Positions 18,486-28,713 of a DNA stretch of 64,000 nucleotides are shown here, piece by piece (position 1 is the stretch's first letter; each line of letters starts with the position of its first letter). The position numbers were made by a program, and so were the translations under genes. Origin of the DNA: JABDII01 sp963815325 (GTDB lineage Bacteria > Gemmatimonadota > Gemmatimonadetes > Gemmatimonadales > GWC2-71-9); contig CAWFGG010000002.1 in the NCBI GenBank assembly GCA_963815325.1, positions 310,001-374,000 on the forward strand, written 5' to 3'. A model generated the notes under the pieces. The model worked only from the letters and a program-made list of their open reading frames with translations. It had not been told where the DNA came from and did no database searches.

Positions 18486-18544
18486 GGTCAGAATCTAGGC
18501 AGCCGCTCGGTGGCTGCGGTAGGGCCGGATTCGACAAAGCTCCC

Positions 18545-19647
18545 TTAGGCCAGCGCCGTGACCAGGGCGTCCAACCTGAGCCAGCCCTCCACGGTGAGCC
18601 GAACGCGACCTCCCTCCAGGACGGCCCATCCGGCTTCCTGCCATGCGGCCGCCACCGAAGGCGTCACCGCCTCGACCTCGAGACCCGAGCTGGTCCTGAG
18701 CCCCAGGTACAGGCGCTCGAGTCTCGCCTGCCGCCCATCGAGGCGCTCGTGGCCGGCGACAACCGGCTTCCCACTCCTGGAGCGCCCGCTGGTACGCCGC
18801 CCACTCACGCACGTTCCACTGGCGGTGGGCTCCCAGATAGCTATGAGCCGACGGCCCCAGTCCGATGTAGCGAGCGCCTGACCAGTAGGCGCTGTTGTGC
18901 TTGGCCTGAAATCCCGGACGACTGGCGTTCGAAACCTCGTAGTGCTCGAAGCCCGCATCCCGAAGGCGGGTATGGGCCTCGAGGTACTCATCGGCGGAGT
19001 GTTCGTCCTCCGGCACGCCGCACCGACCCTGAGCAATCCACCGGGATAACGGCGTCCGCTCTTCGACCGTGAGGGCGTAGAGCGAGATGTGGTCGGGCTC
19101 GAGCGCCAGAGCCCGGTCCAGATCGCGACGCCACGATCGAGGGAGGTGCAGCAGGCAACCCGAAGATCAGGTCGAGTGAAAGATTCTCGAAGCCGGCGTC
19201 CCGGAGCATGGCTACCGCCTCCGTCGTCTGCTCACTCCGATGGGTGCGATGCATCCAGGTCAGCACCGCGGGCTCGAACGACTGCGCGCCAAGCGAGACG
19301 CGATTGATGCCCGCCGCGAGCCACTCGGCTGCAGCGTGGGGTGACACGTCGTCCGGGTTGGCTTCGAGTGTCACCTCCGGATCTGGCGCAACAGGGCGGT
19401 CTCCCGCGATGCGATCGAGCATGACGCGCAGCGCGTCGGGGCTGAGCCGCGACGGAGTCCCGCCGCCCAGGTAGATCGTCGCGATCGGACCGGCTTCGGC
19501 CCAAACCCGATGGCCTTGCCAGCTCGACCATTCGTCGAGCACGGCCTGGCAAAAGGCATCGGACGGCGTGGTCCGTCGGACGGCGATCGCGAAATCACAG
19601 TAGCTGCACCGGCGAGCACAGAACGGCACGTGGATGTAGAGATGCAT
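18545..19647 (-). CDS. hemW: HemW-like heme chaperone (radical SAM), frameshifted twice
   Basis: Radical-SAM protein of the HemN/HemW group, probably a heme chaperone. The start MHLYIHVPFCARRCSYCDF carries the CxxxCxxC cluster motif; IYLGGGTPSRL, EANPDDV and INRVSLGAQSF follow. After FGLPAA (near 19155) the frame changes to RDLDRALALEPDHISLYALTVEERTPL. Near 18765 it changes again to KPVVAGHERLDGRQARLERLYLGLRT and runs to the TAA at 18545. All pieces align to one HemW in order, so this is one gene with two single-base indels, either an inactivated gene or sequence errors. Confidence 0.85.
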
Positions 19648-19665
19648 CTCAGCCGAAAGATGCCG

Positions 19666-20771
19666 TCACGATACCCGGCTGAATAGGTGCCCGGGATGCT
19701 GCTGGATGAGGCCCTGGAGCTCCAACCCCGAGAGAATCGCGAGCAGTCGGCCTGCCGGTTCCGCGAGACGCTCGGCGAGCACGTCGAAGTGGACCGGGTC
19801 GCCCGCCATGTGGTCGAACACTCGCTCGGAATCAGGGGAGAGTGCGGGAGGCTGAGGTTTCGCTGGGGAGCGCGCGGGAGCAGTGAGGCCGTCGTAGTGG
19901 GCGAGCAGATCGGCTGCCTCGAGCAGCGGTGTCGCGCCATCGCGAATCAGCCGGTTCGTTCCAACCGACGTGGCACTCGTGATCGGTCCCGGCACCGCCA
20001 TGACCTCGCGTCCCTGTTCGAGTGCGGCTGCGACGGTAATGAGGGTGCCCGATCGCGCCCCAGCCTCGATGACGACCGTCACGTGGGCAAGTCCGCTGAT
20101 GACGCGGTTCCGGCGCGGGAAGCTGCCCGCGTGCGGCCGCTCGCCGGAGGGAATTCGGTGAGCAGAAGCCCGTCCTGACGCACTCGTTCGTACAGCGATC
20201 GGTGGGCAGCGGGATAGACGACCCCGAGCCCGTTCCCGAGAACACCGATGGTGCCACCGCCCGCATCGAGCGCCGCCGCGTGGGCCACCGCATCGAGCCC
20301 ACGCGCGAGCCCGCTCACCACGACGAGTCCCGCGCGCGCGGCAGCGTCTGCGACGACACGGCATACGTCGGCGCCGTAGGCACTGTGGTCACGGCTGCCC
20401 ACCAGCGCCACAGCCGGCGGCTCGAGTAGCGCAACGTTTCCCAGGGCAAACAGCAGCAGCGGACGATCCGGTATGTTCGCCAGCGCCTTCGGAAACCGGG
20501 AATCGTCCGGGAGGAGTACCGCGCCGCCGAGTCCGGCCACACGATCGAGCATGGCCCGTCCCTGCTCGACCGACGCGGCGCGGATAGCGGTGGCCGCGGC
20601 GCGAGAAATACCCGGAAGAGAGCACAACAACGCATACGGCGCCGTGATCGCGCCGTGTGCCGTGCCCAGCGCGTCCAACAAGGTGGCCATGCGGGCGGGG
20701 CCGATGCCAGGAGTCGAGGCCAGTGCCACATAGGCGGCAAGCCCAGCGTCGGAGCTATCCGCCGGATTCAT
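19666..20771 (-). CDS. dprA: DNA processing protein DprA, frameshifted
   Basis: Loads RecA on incoming single-stranded DNA in natural transformation. The N-terminal part has LASTPGIGPARMATLL (helix-hairpin-helix). The Rossmann part has VALVGSRDHSAYG, GLARGLDAVAHAAAL and TIGVLGNGLGVVYP. At about 20147 the frame shifts from TEFPPASGR to GERPHAGSFPRRNRVISGL; restoring one G (GG to GGG) joins them exactly. The second part continues with IEAGARSGTLITVAAALEQGREVMAVPG and a C-terminal winged helix. It overlaps obgE by 17 bp. Confidence 0.88.
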
Positions 20772-21807
20772 GGGAAGTCGTCACACCGGGAGGCTGCGTG
20801 TTCTCTGGCTCGGGCTCGGCGGCACGAACCCGCTCCAGCATGGTCCACAGATGCTCCAACAAGGCGGGGACACCTTGTCGGGACAGGCTCGAAATGACGA
20901 GGGTTGCGTCCGCCCCAGCGGTGGTGAGGCCGGGAGGCGGTTGGTCCTCCGGAAGGAGATCGGCCTTCGCGAGCACGACCACGTGGGGTTTTGCGGCCAA
21001 GCGAGCGCTATAGGCCTCCACCTCGCCACGCAGGCGATCGTACACCACTTGGAGGTCGGGAGCGTCGAGCGGAATGAGGAATGCCAGGATGCGGGTTCGC
21101 TCGATGTGCTGGAGGAAGGTGAGCCCCAGTCCCTTCCCGTCATGGGCTCCTTCGATGATGCCCGGAATATCGGCGACCACAAACGAGCGATGCCCCGTCA
21201 GTCCCACCACGCCGAGGTTTGGTTCCAAGGTGGTGAAGGGATAGTCGGCGATCTTCGGACGCGCAGCGGAGATGACGGATAAGAGGGTGCTCTTCCCTGC
21301 ATTCGGCTCTCCCACCAATCCGACATCGGCGATCAACTTCAGGACCAGCTCGATGTGGCGCTCCTCACCCTCCTCGCCCGGTTCCCACTCGCGAGGCGCT
21401 TGATGGGTCGAGGTGGCAAACCGAGCGTTCCCACGGCCGCCGCGCCCGCCACGCGCGATCACCAGCTCATCGCCATCGCGCAAGATCTCTCCGATCGTCC
21501 GGCCGCTCTCGGCGTCGTTCAGTAGCGTGCCGGGCGGCACCGGCAGATGGAGATCATCGCCCGACTTGCCGGTCATGTTCTTGCCTTTGCCGTGCTGCCC
21601 GCGTTCGGCCTTCCAGATTGCACGATAGCGGTAGTCGAGCAGCGTGCTGAGATTGCTATCGCCACGGACGAATATGCTGCCGCCACGTCCGCCGTCTCCA
21701 CCGTCGGGGCCTCCCTTCGGCTTGTACTTGAAGCGGGCAAACGAACAGGTTCCTGATCCGCCAGAGCCGGCACGCACTCGAATCCGCGCCCGGTCGATAA
21801 ATATCAT
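20755..21807 (-). CDS. obgE: GTPase ObgE/CgtA
   Basis: Essential GTPase for 50S assembly and stress control. The Obg fold begins MIFIDRARIRVRAGSGG, with repeated glycine-rich turns such as GGRGGRGNARF. The G domain carries G1 GEPNAGKST, switch FTTLEPNLG and G3 DIPG. The G4 region reads LAKADLL, where NKxD is expected. The ATG at 21807 overlaps the upstream stop (ATGA) and gives 350 residues. A longer in-frame ORF to 22074 is rejected because it lies inside the upstream CMD gene. Confidence 0.93.
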   Translation of the reverse strand: MIFIDRARIRVRAGSGGSGTCSFARFKYKPKGGPDGGDGGRGGSIFVRGDSNLSTLLDYRYRAIWKAERGQHGKGKNMTGKSGDDLHLPVPPGTLLNDAESGRTIGEILRDGDELVIARGGRGGRGNARFATSTHQAPREWEPGEEGEERHIELVLKLIADVGLVGEPNAGKSTLLSVISAARPKIADYPFTTLEPNLGVVGLTGHRSFVVADIPGIIEGAHDGKGLGLTFLQHIERTRILAFLIPLDAPDLQVVYDRLRGEVEAYSARLAAKPHVVVLAKADLLPEDQPPPGLTTAGADATLVISSLSRQGVPALLEHLWTMLERVRAAEPEPENTQPPGVTTSHESGG

Positions 21808-22445
21808 TCGCTGATCTCCGTGCCCTCTCGGACCCGCCGCCAGACATTCTTCACGGCCGTCCATTGGTCGAGCGCAAGCAGTGGGTTGACCACGGACAAC
21901 ACCGCCTCGACCTGCGCGTGAGTGGCGCCCGCATTGAGCGCACCGCGCAGATGCGAGTGCAACTGCCGCGGCGTTTCCAGCACGGCGGTTTGCGCAATGA
22001 TGCACAACTCGCGCCGTAACAGATCGAGCCCCGGGCGCGCCATGGTCCGCCCGTACCCTTCGGTAATCATCCACCCATCGAGGGCCGGGTGGAGGCGCCG
22101 GACATTGGCACGCAGCTTGGCGTAATTCTCACCGTACACCTGCTCGCACAATGCGGCTCCACGCCGAGCCCATGCGGCAACATTGTCATAGGTCGAGTCC
22201 GCGTCGGTTGCCGGACCGGTGGCGCTCGTGACGGTGTGCCACACGCTGAACCCCACCAACGCCCGAGGATATCCCACCATCAACACCGACTGCAGCAACA
22301 TCTCGAACACCCACTCGACCGGAACCTTGGATACGAAGGCATGGCTGACCCGCTCTCGCAGGTCCGGCTCATACCCCTGGGCCACGGCCGCGGCCAGGTG
22401 GACGAGGCTCAGGGTCTGATCGTCGAGTGCGTCTTTCTTCGTCAT
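21804..22445 (-). CDS. Carboxymuconolactone decarboxylase (CMD)-family protein
   Basis: A 213-residue all-helical protein with two CMD/AhpD-like halves. The first has WVFEMLLQSVLMVGYPRAL. The second has RRELCIIAQTAVLETPRQLHSHLRGALNAGAT followed by VEAVLSVVNPLL. The substrate is not evident, and the CxxC pair of AhpD peroxidases is missing. It sits between asparaginase and obgE and is coupled to obgE by a 4-base overlap. Confidence 0.75.
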   Translation of the reverse strand: MTKKDALDDQTLSLVHLAAAVAQGYEPDLRERVSHAFVSKVPVEWVFEMLLQSVLMVGYPRALVGFSVWHTVTSATGPATDADSTYDNVAAWARRGAALCEQVYGENYAKLRANVRRLHPALDGWMITEGYGRTMARPGLDLLRRELCIIAQTAVLETPRQLHSHLRGALNAGATHAQVEAVLSVVNPLLALDQWTAVKNVWRRVREGTEISE

Positions 22446-22492
22446 CAGCCTACCTCATAGAATCGGGACCGGCTAACCGACGCACCGTCCAC

Positions 22493-23504
22493 CTAGGTCA
22501 AAAAGCGCACGCCACCGACGGGCTCGAGCGCCCCAGTGAGTTCACCGAGTGTGTTCCGAATCGGCACCACGCGCTGGCTCTCAACGGCTCGGAGGGGTTC
22601 TTCGAGCCGGGTCTCGAGCCCGTCGTGGTGTAGCCAAGGCGGCCAGAAGCCCAAGCAAGGCCGGGCCGGCGCTCCGCATGTCGCCGTCTTCGACCTTGAG
22701 CGCAATTCCGATTCCGTCGAGCGGCAGCGAGGCGCTGTACACGCCTTCCGCCCCGACCTTGGCGATGATGCCTCCCGCTGCTGCCTCCATGAGATCCGTA
22801 CAGAGACGCCCCGTGCCGGCAACCATGAATGGGCACTGGATCATGGCCTCGCGCAGACGCGTCGCCGCCACCTCGGTCGAGACACCGAATCGAGCGTAGG
22901 CGGTTGCCATCGCATGGAGAGGCAGGGCGAATGTTTGGACGCCGCATCCGTCCACGGCCCGGCCCATCTCCTCGTGCCCCATACCGGCCCACCGAGCGAC
23001 TTCCTGGGCAATGCGCTGTTGCACCGGATGTTCGCCCTGTTGGTAGCCGGCATGGGGCCAACCATGATGCCGAGCCAGGGCGAGCATCCCGGCATGTTTG
23101 CCCGAACAGTTGCTCCACCGGGCGGTCGGCGCGATGCCCAGGCTGGCCAGGTGCTGAGCACCGACCGCGGACAACGGGGCATGACCGCCGCACGCCAAGT
23201 CGCTCTCCTGACAGCCGATCTTGCGCAACAGTCCATCCACTACTCGAAGGTGCTCGGCTTCACTCGAATGAGACCCGCATACCAACGCCAACTCCTCGGT
23301 CGACAGGTGCCAACGATCGGCCGCCCCGTCCGCGACGAGGGGCATCGCCTGAAAGGGTTTGGCTGCCGACCGCCAAAAGGTGACCAGGTCCGGGTCGCCG
23401 GCCTGGGCCAGACGGGAGCCGTCCGCCCGGACCACGGCGGCCGACACCCGGTGACTCGATTCGACGAGGCCACCCCTGGTGGATACCACGTGGAGCAGGG
23501 TCAT
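22493..23504 (-). CDS. L-asparaginase (AnsA / Rhizobium etli type), frameshifted near C-terminus
   Basis: Hydrolyses asparagine to aspartate and ammonia; this family (PF06089-like) is unrelated to E. coli AnsA/AnsB. From the ATG at 23504: TRGGLVESSHR, RSAAKPFQAMPLV, CGSHSSEAEH, SNCSGKHAGMLALA and VDGCGVQTFALPL, which include the conserved Cys/Lys cluster. Near 22635 the frame breaks after LLAAL and continues as GLETRLEEPLRAVESQRVVPI to a TAG at 22493. The longer upstream ORF start at 23882 is a non-coding extension across the divergent gene. Confidence 0.82.
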
Positions 23505-23571
23505 GATCGGGTCCAAAGATAAGCGGGTGGTCCGTTTGCCCCGCATTCCCCACGAGTTAGCTTTCTCCCCC

Positions 23572-25086
23572 ATGCGATATCTCTTGGCGCCGGCCGTGTT
23601 CGCATTGTGTATTCTCGCGGCCCGGCCGACCTCCTCCAGTGCCCAGGCCTCGCCGTACATCCCGCTGGACGACCCCTTGCTTCCGCTCCTCGAGCACCTG
23701 ATTGGTCGTGGGGATATCCGGGACCCGTCTCCCCTGGTGCGACCGTTTCGGAGAATCGACGCCGTCGAAGCGCTCCGCGCGGCCATCGGCGAAAGCGGCG
23801 AAGACGCGGATCCGACCTTGGGGACCTTGCTCTCAGCCTTTGAAGACGATTCGAGCACCGCGCGCTGGCGGCTCGACGCCAACCTCGGCGCGCAGGCCTA
23901 CACCAACGCGCGCCGCGACCCACTTCATCCGAGCGGACCGGACGGCGTTCGTCCGTATGTCGATCTGGGACTTACCGGGGTGTTCGGCAACGTGGTGGCC
24001 GTTGCCCGGCCATCCCTCGAACCCCGGCTCACCGACGACCCGGCGTGGCCGGGCCGACGCAATCTCGATGTGACCGGTCATCACGCGGACGCCTACATTA
24101 GCGCGCAGTTCAAGTGGGTACGGCTGTTCTACGGCCAGATGGACATGAACTGGGGACCGGTGGGCGTGCCAGGAATCGGGCTGAGCAACTACGGCTACCC
24201 CCGACTCACCGTGGGGTTCGAGCTCGGGCGGCCATCGCTCGGGCTTCGGGCGCTTGCCGCCGATCTCTTGGACGAGACCGCGGCAGACGGCAGCGTCATT
24301 CACCGCTATTTCTTTGCCCATCGTCTCCACGTCCAGGTATCCAAGCGCCTGGCACTGGGGCTCTGGGAGACCACCGTGCTGGCAGGTCCGGATCGGAACT
24401 TCGACAGCCGCTACCGCAATCCGGTGAGCCTCCTGCTGCTCGCCAACGAGTATGGCCTGGGCGACGACGGCAACATCCTGATCGGACTCGACGCTGAATG
24501 GCAGGTCGGACGCCACACGAGGATCCAGGGACAATTGGCTATCGATGACGTGAGCTACCAGGACCGGAGCGCGCCTGACCGCAACCCAGATCGATGGGCC
24601 CTCACGCTCGCTGCGAGCGGCGCTCTGGGCCGGCGGGCGTCATGGCGTGCGCTCTATACCCAGGCCTCGAGCATGGCCTTCCGGGCCTTCGACCCGGCCG
24701 AGAACTTCACCGACGCCGGGGTCGGATTGGGCCGGAGTTACGCGGACAATGACCAACTCACCCTCACGGTCTCCGTGCCGGCTACAGCGACGTGGCTCCT
24801 GACGCCGGAGCTGACCGTTCTCAGGCAGGGTGAGGGCAGGCTGTCAGATCCCTACCCCACCGGGTCGGCACGAGGAGCGACGCCCCAGATTTTCATCGGC
24901 GTCGTCGAGAAAACCTTCCGCGCCGCCCTCGGGGTGAATGGCCGGCAGGGACCGCTCAGCGTGTCGGCCAACATCGGCCTCCACCACCTGCGGGACGCGG
25001 GGCATGTCGAGGGCCGCACCAAGACCGAAGTGGAGGGCCACGTGCAGATCACGATTGGCGTTACGCGCGGCGGGGTGCTCAAGTGA
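23572..25086 (+). CDS. Wzi-like outer-membrane beta-barrel protein
   Basis: A 504-residue secreted protein from the ATG at 23572. A signal peptide (MRYLLAPAVFALCILAARP ... SSAQA) is followed by a helical segment and a long alternating beta-strand region resembling capsule-assembly Wzi barrels. Examples are LFYGQMDMNWGPVG, YGYPRLTVGFELG and the amphipathic last strand VEGHVQITIGVTR. It may hold surface polysaccharide at the outer membrane. It overlaps the heptose kinase gene as GTGA and is divergent from the asparaginase gene with a 67-bp spacer. Confidence 0.72.
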   Translation: MRYLLAPAVFALCILAARPTSSSAQASPYIPLDDPLLPLLEHLIGRGDIRDPSPLVRPFRRIDAVEALRAAIGESGEDADPTLGTLLSAFEDDSSTARWRLDANLGAQAYTNARRDPLHPSGPDGVRPYVDLGLTGVFGNVVAVARPSLEPRLTDDPAWPGRRNLDVTGHHADAYISAQFKWVRLFYGQMDMNWGPVGVPGIGLSNYGYPRLTVGFELGRPSLGLRALAADLLDETAADGSVIHRYFFAHRLHVQVSKRLALGLWETTVLAGPDRNFDSRYRNPVSLLLLANEYGLGDDGNILIGLDAEWQVGRHTRIQGQLAIDDVSYQDRSAPDRNPDRWALTLAASGALGRRASWRALYTQASSMAFRAFDPAENFTDAGVGLGRSYADNDQLTLTVSVPATATWLLTPELTVLRQGEGRLSDPYPTGSARGATPQIFIGVVEKTFRAALGVNGRQGPLSVSANIGLHHLRDAGHVEGRTKTEVEGHVQITIGVTRGGVLK

Positions 25087-26126
25087 TTCCGTTTTCCGCC
25101 TCCCTGCCCCCACTCCGACGCGAACGGGTGTTAGCGCTGCTCTCCCGCATGCGGTCGAGCACCATCGTGGTGTTGGGCGACATCATTCTCGATCGATACT
25201 TGATCGGCGATGCGGAGCGGTTGTCTCCGGAAGCGCCCGTTCCCGTGCTCAAGGTGTCCGAGCGGCGCGGGGCGCTCGGAGGGGCCGCCAACGTCGCCGC
25301 AAATGTCGGGGCCATTGGCGCCACGTGTCTCCTGGTTGGAGCCATTGGAGACGACGCCGACGGGCGCAGTCTCCGGCAGGAGATGGTGATGAAGCGGATG
25401 AGCGATCGCTTCATACTCGAAGTGGCAGGTCGGACGACCACGTCGAAGACGCGGGTCCTGGCGCGCAACCAGCAGATCGTCCGAATCGATGAGGAGGTGG
25501 AAAGCCATCTCGACCCCGCCGAGCAGGAACGATTGGCTGCAATGCTCACCGAGGCGATGGCAGAAGCCGACGCATTGCTCGTCGAGGACTACAACAAAGG
25601 GGTGCTGACGCCCGAGCTCATCACCTCGACTTTAGCCATGGCACGCCAACGGGGAATACCGGTCGTGGTGGATCCGAAGTTCCGTCAGTTCTTTTCGTAC
25701 ACGGGCGCCACGGTCTTCAAGCCCAATCGGCGCGAGCTCGAGGCGGCGCTCGGGGCGGCGGTCGATCTCGATCACCGCGAGGCCCTGCCCGAGGCCCTGA
25801 GCCGCCTGGGCGTCGACAACCTCCTGCTCACCCTCGGCTCCGACGGCATGATCCTGGTGACGCGAGACGGCGCCATCACCCACATCCCGAGCATTGCCCG
25901 CGAGGTCTACGACGTCGCAGGCGCGGGCGATACCGTCACGGCCTGGGTGGGAACGGCGTTGGCCGCCGGCGCCAGCGTGCGGGAAGCGGCGCAGTTGGCG
26001 ACCCATGCGGCGGGGGTGGAGGTCGGAAAGGTCGGGGTCGCGACGGTGACGCCTGAGGAAGTCGCGGCGTCTCACGAAGCCATGTTCGACCGCATCGGGA
26101 TGTTGCGGCGCAAAGGCCTCATTTGA
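25083..26126 (+). CDS. hldA: D-glycero-beta-D-manno-heptose-7-phosphate kinase
   Basis: PfkB-family kinase that forms heptose 1,7-bisphosphate in ADP-heptose synthesis for LPS core or surface glycans. The 347 residues start at the GTG at 25083 that overlaps the previous stop. Motifs: GDIILDRYLIGDAERLSPEAPVP, GGAANVAANV, LVEDYNKGVL, VVDPK, FKPNRRE and the catalytic AGAGDTVTAW. It lacks the fused nucleotidyltransferase half of HldE, so a separate hldC is expected elsewhere. Confidence 0.9.
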   Translation: MIPFSASLPPLRRERVLALLSRMRSSTIVVLGDIILDRYLIGDAERLSPEAPVPVLKVSERRGALGGAANVAANVGAIGATCLLVGAIGDDADGRSLRQEMVMKRMSDRFILEVAGRTTTSKTRVLARNQQIVRIDEEVESHLDPAEQERLAAMLTEAMAEADALLVEDYNKGVLTPELITSTLAMARQRGIPVVVDPKFRQFFSYTGATVFKPNRRELEAALGAAVDLDHREALPEALSRLGVDNLLLTLGSDGMILVTRDGAITHIPSIAREVYDVAGAGDTVTAWVGTALAAGASVREAAQLATHAAGVEVGKVGVATVTPEEVAASHEAMFDRIGMLRRKGLI

Positions 26127-26144
26127 TCCGGGGATCGCTCCGCG

Positions 26145-28305
26145 CTACTTGATGCGGAACGGCTGCTCAACGCCCCCGTGAGTCCAAGGGCGTCAGCGGA
26201 CAAGACGTAGCCGTCCCGTTCTGATCGATGCTGAGGTCGTCGAACACCGCCACACCATTCACGGCGGCTCGCGTGGTCGTTCCGCTCAAGACACCACCAC
26301 TCGGGTTGACCGCGATACTCATGGTAATCGCGGTCGTTGCCGTATCGACCAGATTGCCCCACGCGTCAACAACCCCGACTTCGACTGGCGGCTTGATCGG
26401 CTTGTTGTGATCGGTCGTCGAGGGCTGAACCAGAAACAGCAACGCAACTGGGGCGGCAGGGGTGATATCGAACGGATTGCTGGTGGCCGGCGTCCGTCCG
26501 GCACTACTCGCGTCGAGCGTATAGCCGGCACCTACCTTGTCGATGCTGAGATCGGAAAATACCGCGACGCCCTGAATGGCCGTCACGGTCGTTGTCCCGC
26601 TCAGCGTCCCCCCGCTCGGGTTCGTCCCAATCGAGATATCGATCGCATCGTTTGCGGCGGTGACCGTGTTGCCGAAGATATCCACCACGCGCACCGCTGG
26701 GGTGATCAAGGCCCCGGCTTGGGTGGAAGCAGGCTCCACGGCGAAGTCAAAACCCACCGCAACGTTCGGCGAAACATCAAAGGGGGCGCTTCCCGCGCCG
26801 GCAACTCCGGCTGCCGAGGCCAGCAGGGTGTAGCCCGTCCCAACCTTGTCGAGCGTGAGACCCGGAAAACGCGCAACACCGCCTACCGCGTTGACCACGG
26901 TGGTTCCGCCGAGCGTGCTCCCGCCGGGGTTGGTACCGAGCGCGAGCGTGACCGTCCGCGCATCGCCCGGAATCCTGTTGCCCAGAGAATCCACGACGGT
27001 GACCTCCACGTCCGGAATCATGGACACGCCGGCCGTGACGCGGCTAGGCTGCACGGTAAACACCAGTGCGGTTGGCGCCGTGGCGGTGATGTTGAAGGGA
27101 TTACTCGCGGCCGGCGTTCTCCCTGCGCTAGCCGCCTCGAGGGTATAGCCGGTGCCCGCCCTATCGATGCTGAGATCGGTGAAGGCGGCGACGCCTTGCA
27201 CGGCCGCGACGGTCGTCGTCCCGCTCAACGTCCCGCCGTTCGGGTTGGTGCCAATCCTGATGTCGATCGCATCATTCGAGGCGGTGACCGTGTTGCCGAA
27301 GGCATCCACCACGCGCACCGCGGTGGTGATCAACCCACCGGCCTGGGTGGAGACGGGTTGCAGGACGAACGCGAAGCCCACGGCTACACCATGCGAAACT
27401 GCGAAGGAGACGCTGGTGGTGGTGACGCCTTGGGCCGAGGCAACGAGCGTGTAACCGCTCCCGACTTTGTCGAGCGTGAGACCGGAGAACGTGGCGATGC
27501 CGTCTGCGGCAGCGACCACCATCGACCCGCCCAGCGTGCTCCCGCCGGGGTTCGCACCGAGGGACAACGACACAGTGGTCGTGTCGCCGCCGATTCGGTT
27601 GCCGAGGGAGTCGACGATCGTGACCTCCACGGCCGGGGCGATAGAGACCCCAGCCGCGACATCCGTGGGCTGGACGGAAAAGACCAGGCCCGTGGCGGGT
27701 GGGCGGACCACGGTCACGGCCGTCGTTCCCACCGCCGCCCCTGCCGTTGCGGATATGGTAACGGGTCCCCCGACAGCGAGCCCGGTGACCAGACCGGTTC
27801 CATCGACCGAGGCGATGGTCGGGTCGCTGCTGCTCCATGCCACCGCGTGGCCCGCGATGATGTTGCCCGCCGAGTCGGTCACCTGAGCCGTGAGCTGCAC
27901 ATCGTAGCCTTGCCACAGGCTCACCGAGCCAGGGGCAATGGCGACTTCGGCTATCGGCACCACAGAGACCAGCACCGACGCCAAGGCCGTTTTACCCTCG
28001 GAGGTCGCCCGGAGGGTGGTGCTTCCCACCGTGACGGCCGTCACCATGCCCGACGGAGATACCGTGGCGACAGACGGATCGTCGCTCTCCCAGACGATGG
28101 CGGCATCTACGACGGGACGGTCACACCGGGTGAGCGCCGCCGCGTTCAGCTGACGGCTCTGACCGACCCGGAGATCCAACCGGGCGGGAGCGATCTGAAG
28201 GGAGGCAACGACGAGCGGCTCGGTGAGCGACCCACACGGATCACCACTGCACGCTGTAATCAGTGCCACGGCGACTGCGGCCGGGAAGATGCTTCGGAAC
28301 GACAT
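26145..28305 (-). CDS. Lipoprotein with Ig-like (Big_2) and alternating beta-sandwich repeats, frameshifted at C-terminus
   Basis: The ATG at 28305 gives a lipoprotein signal with lipobox LITAC-S, so the protein is membrane-anchored and exported. Two Big_2-like domains follow (DLRVGQSRQLNA; DPSVATVSPSGMV). After these come five repeats of roughly 100 residues in two alternating types: DSLGNRI..GANPGGSTLGG and FGNTVTASNDAIDI..GTNPNGGTLSG. The open frame stops at 26167. Adding one G at each of two G runs (near 26212 and 26190) continues the last repeat as GYVLSADALGL and ends VEQPFRIK-stop at 26145, matching the repeat boundary. Probably adhesive or structural; no enzyme motif. Confidence 0.75.
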
Positions 28306-28415
28306 GCGGCCCTTCACAGAAGGCCCGGCCGGCGCGAGACATTCTCTCGCGGCCGACAGCGGGCGTCCACTCAGGAGATGGTACCGCCCCCAGAATAGGA
28401 GGGCAAGAGGCAGGC

Positions 28416-28456
28416 AAAAAAGAAAAACGGTGGAGTCGGGCTGGCCCGGACTCCCC
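28416..28456 (-). terminator. Rho-independent terminator of tRNA-Val
   Basis: On the minus strand GGAGTC pairs with GACTCC around an inner GGGC/GCCC stem, followed by an uninterrupted T-rich tract (plus-strand A run 28416-28427 with one G). It begins 9 bases after the tRNA 3' end. Confidence 0.9.
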
Positions 28457-28464
28457 GTTCGTCA

Positions 28465-28538
28465 TGGGCGATGAGGGACTCGAACCCCCGGCCTCGCGCA
28501 TGTGAGGCGCGCGCTCTAACCAGCTGAGCTAATCGCCC
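28465..28538 (-). tRNA. tRNA-Val (anticodon CAC)
   Basis: 74-nt cloverleaf: acceptor GGGCGAT pairs with ATCGCCC. The D arm is GCTC...GAGC, the anticodon stem carries the loop CTCACAT with anticodon CAC, and the T arm is GGGGG-TTCGAGT-CCCTC. The discriminator is A; CCA is not encoded. A strong terminator follows. Confidence 0.95.
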
Positions 28539-28713
28539 GGCGGTGTTCTGCGTGGGAGCGGGATTCTAATCCGTGGGGAAATCGCCGGCAAGGTCGACGC
28601 CCCGGTCCGGGCGGCAGCCGGCGACACAAGAAGACCAATGCCCCCGCTCAGAATCGGATGTCGAACAGAACGCTCAGGGCCGATGTGAGGCCCGGAGAGC
28701 CGCTGGCCGGTGG

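Noticed and set aside
18486..18544. CIRCE element upstream of hrcA
   Set aside because: No TTAGCACTC-n9-GAGTGCTAA-like repeat is present between hemW and hrcA.
26407..28398. Plus-strand ORF of 663 residues
   Set aside because: Antisense to the Ig-like repeat lipoprotein; its own apparent repeats only mirror those of the real gene.
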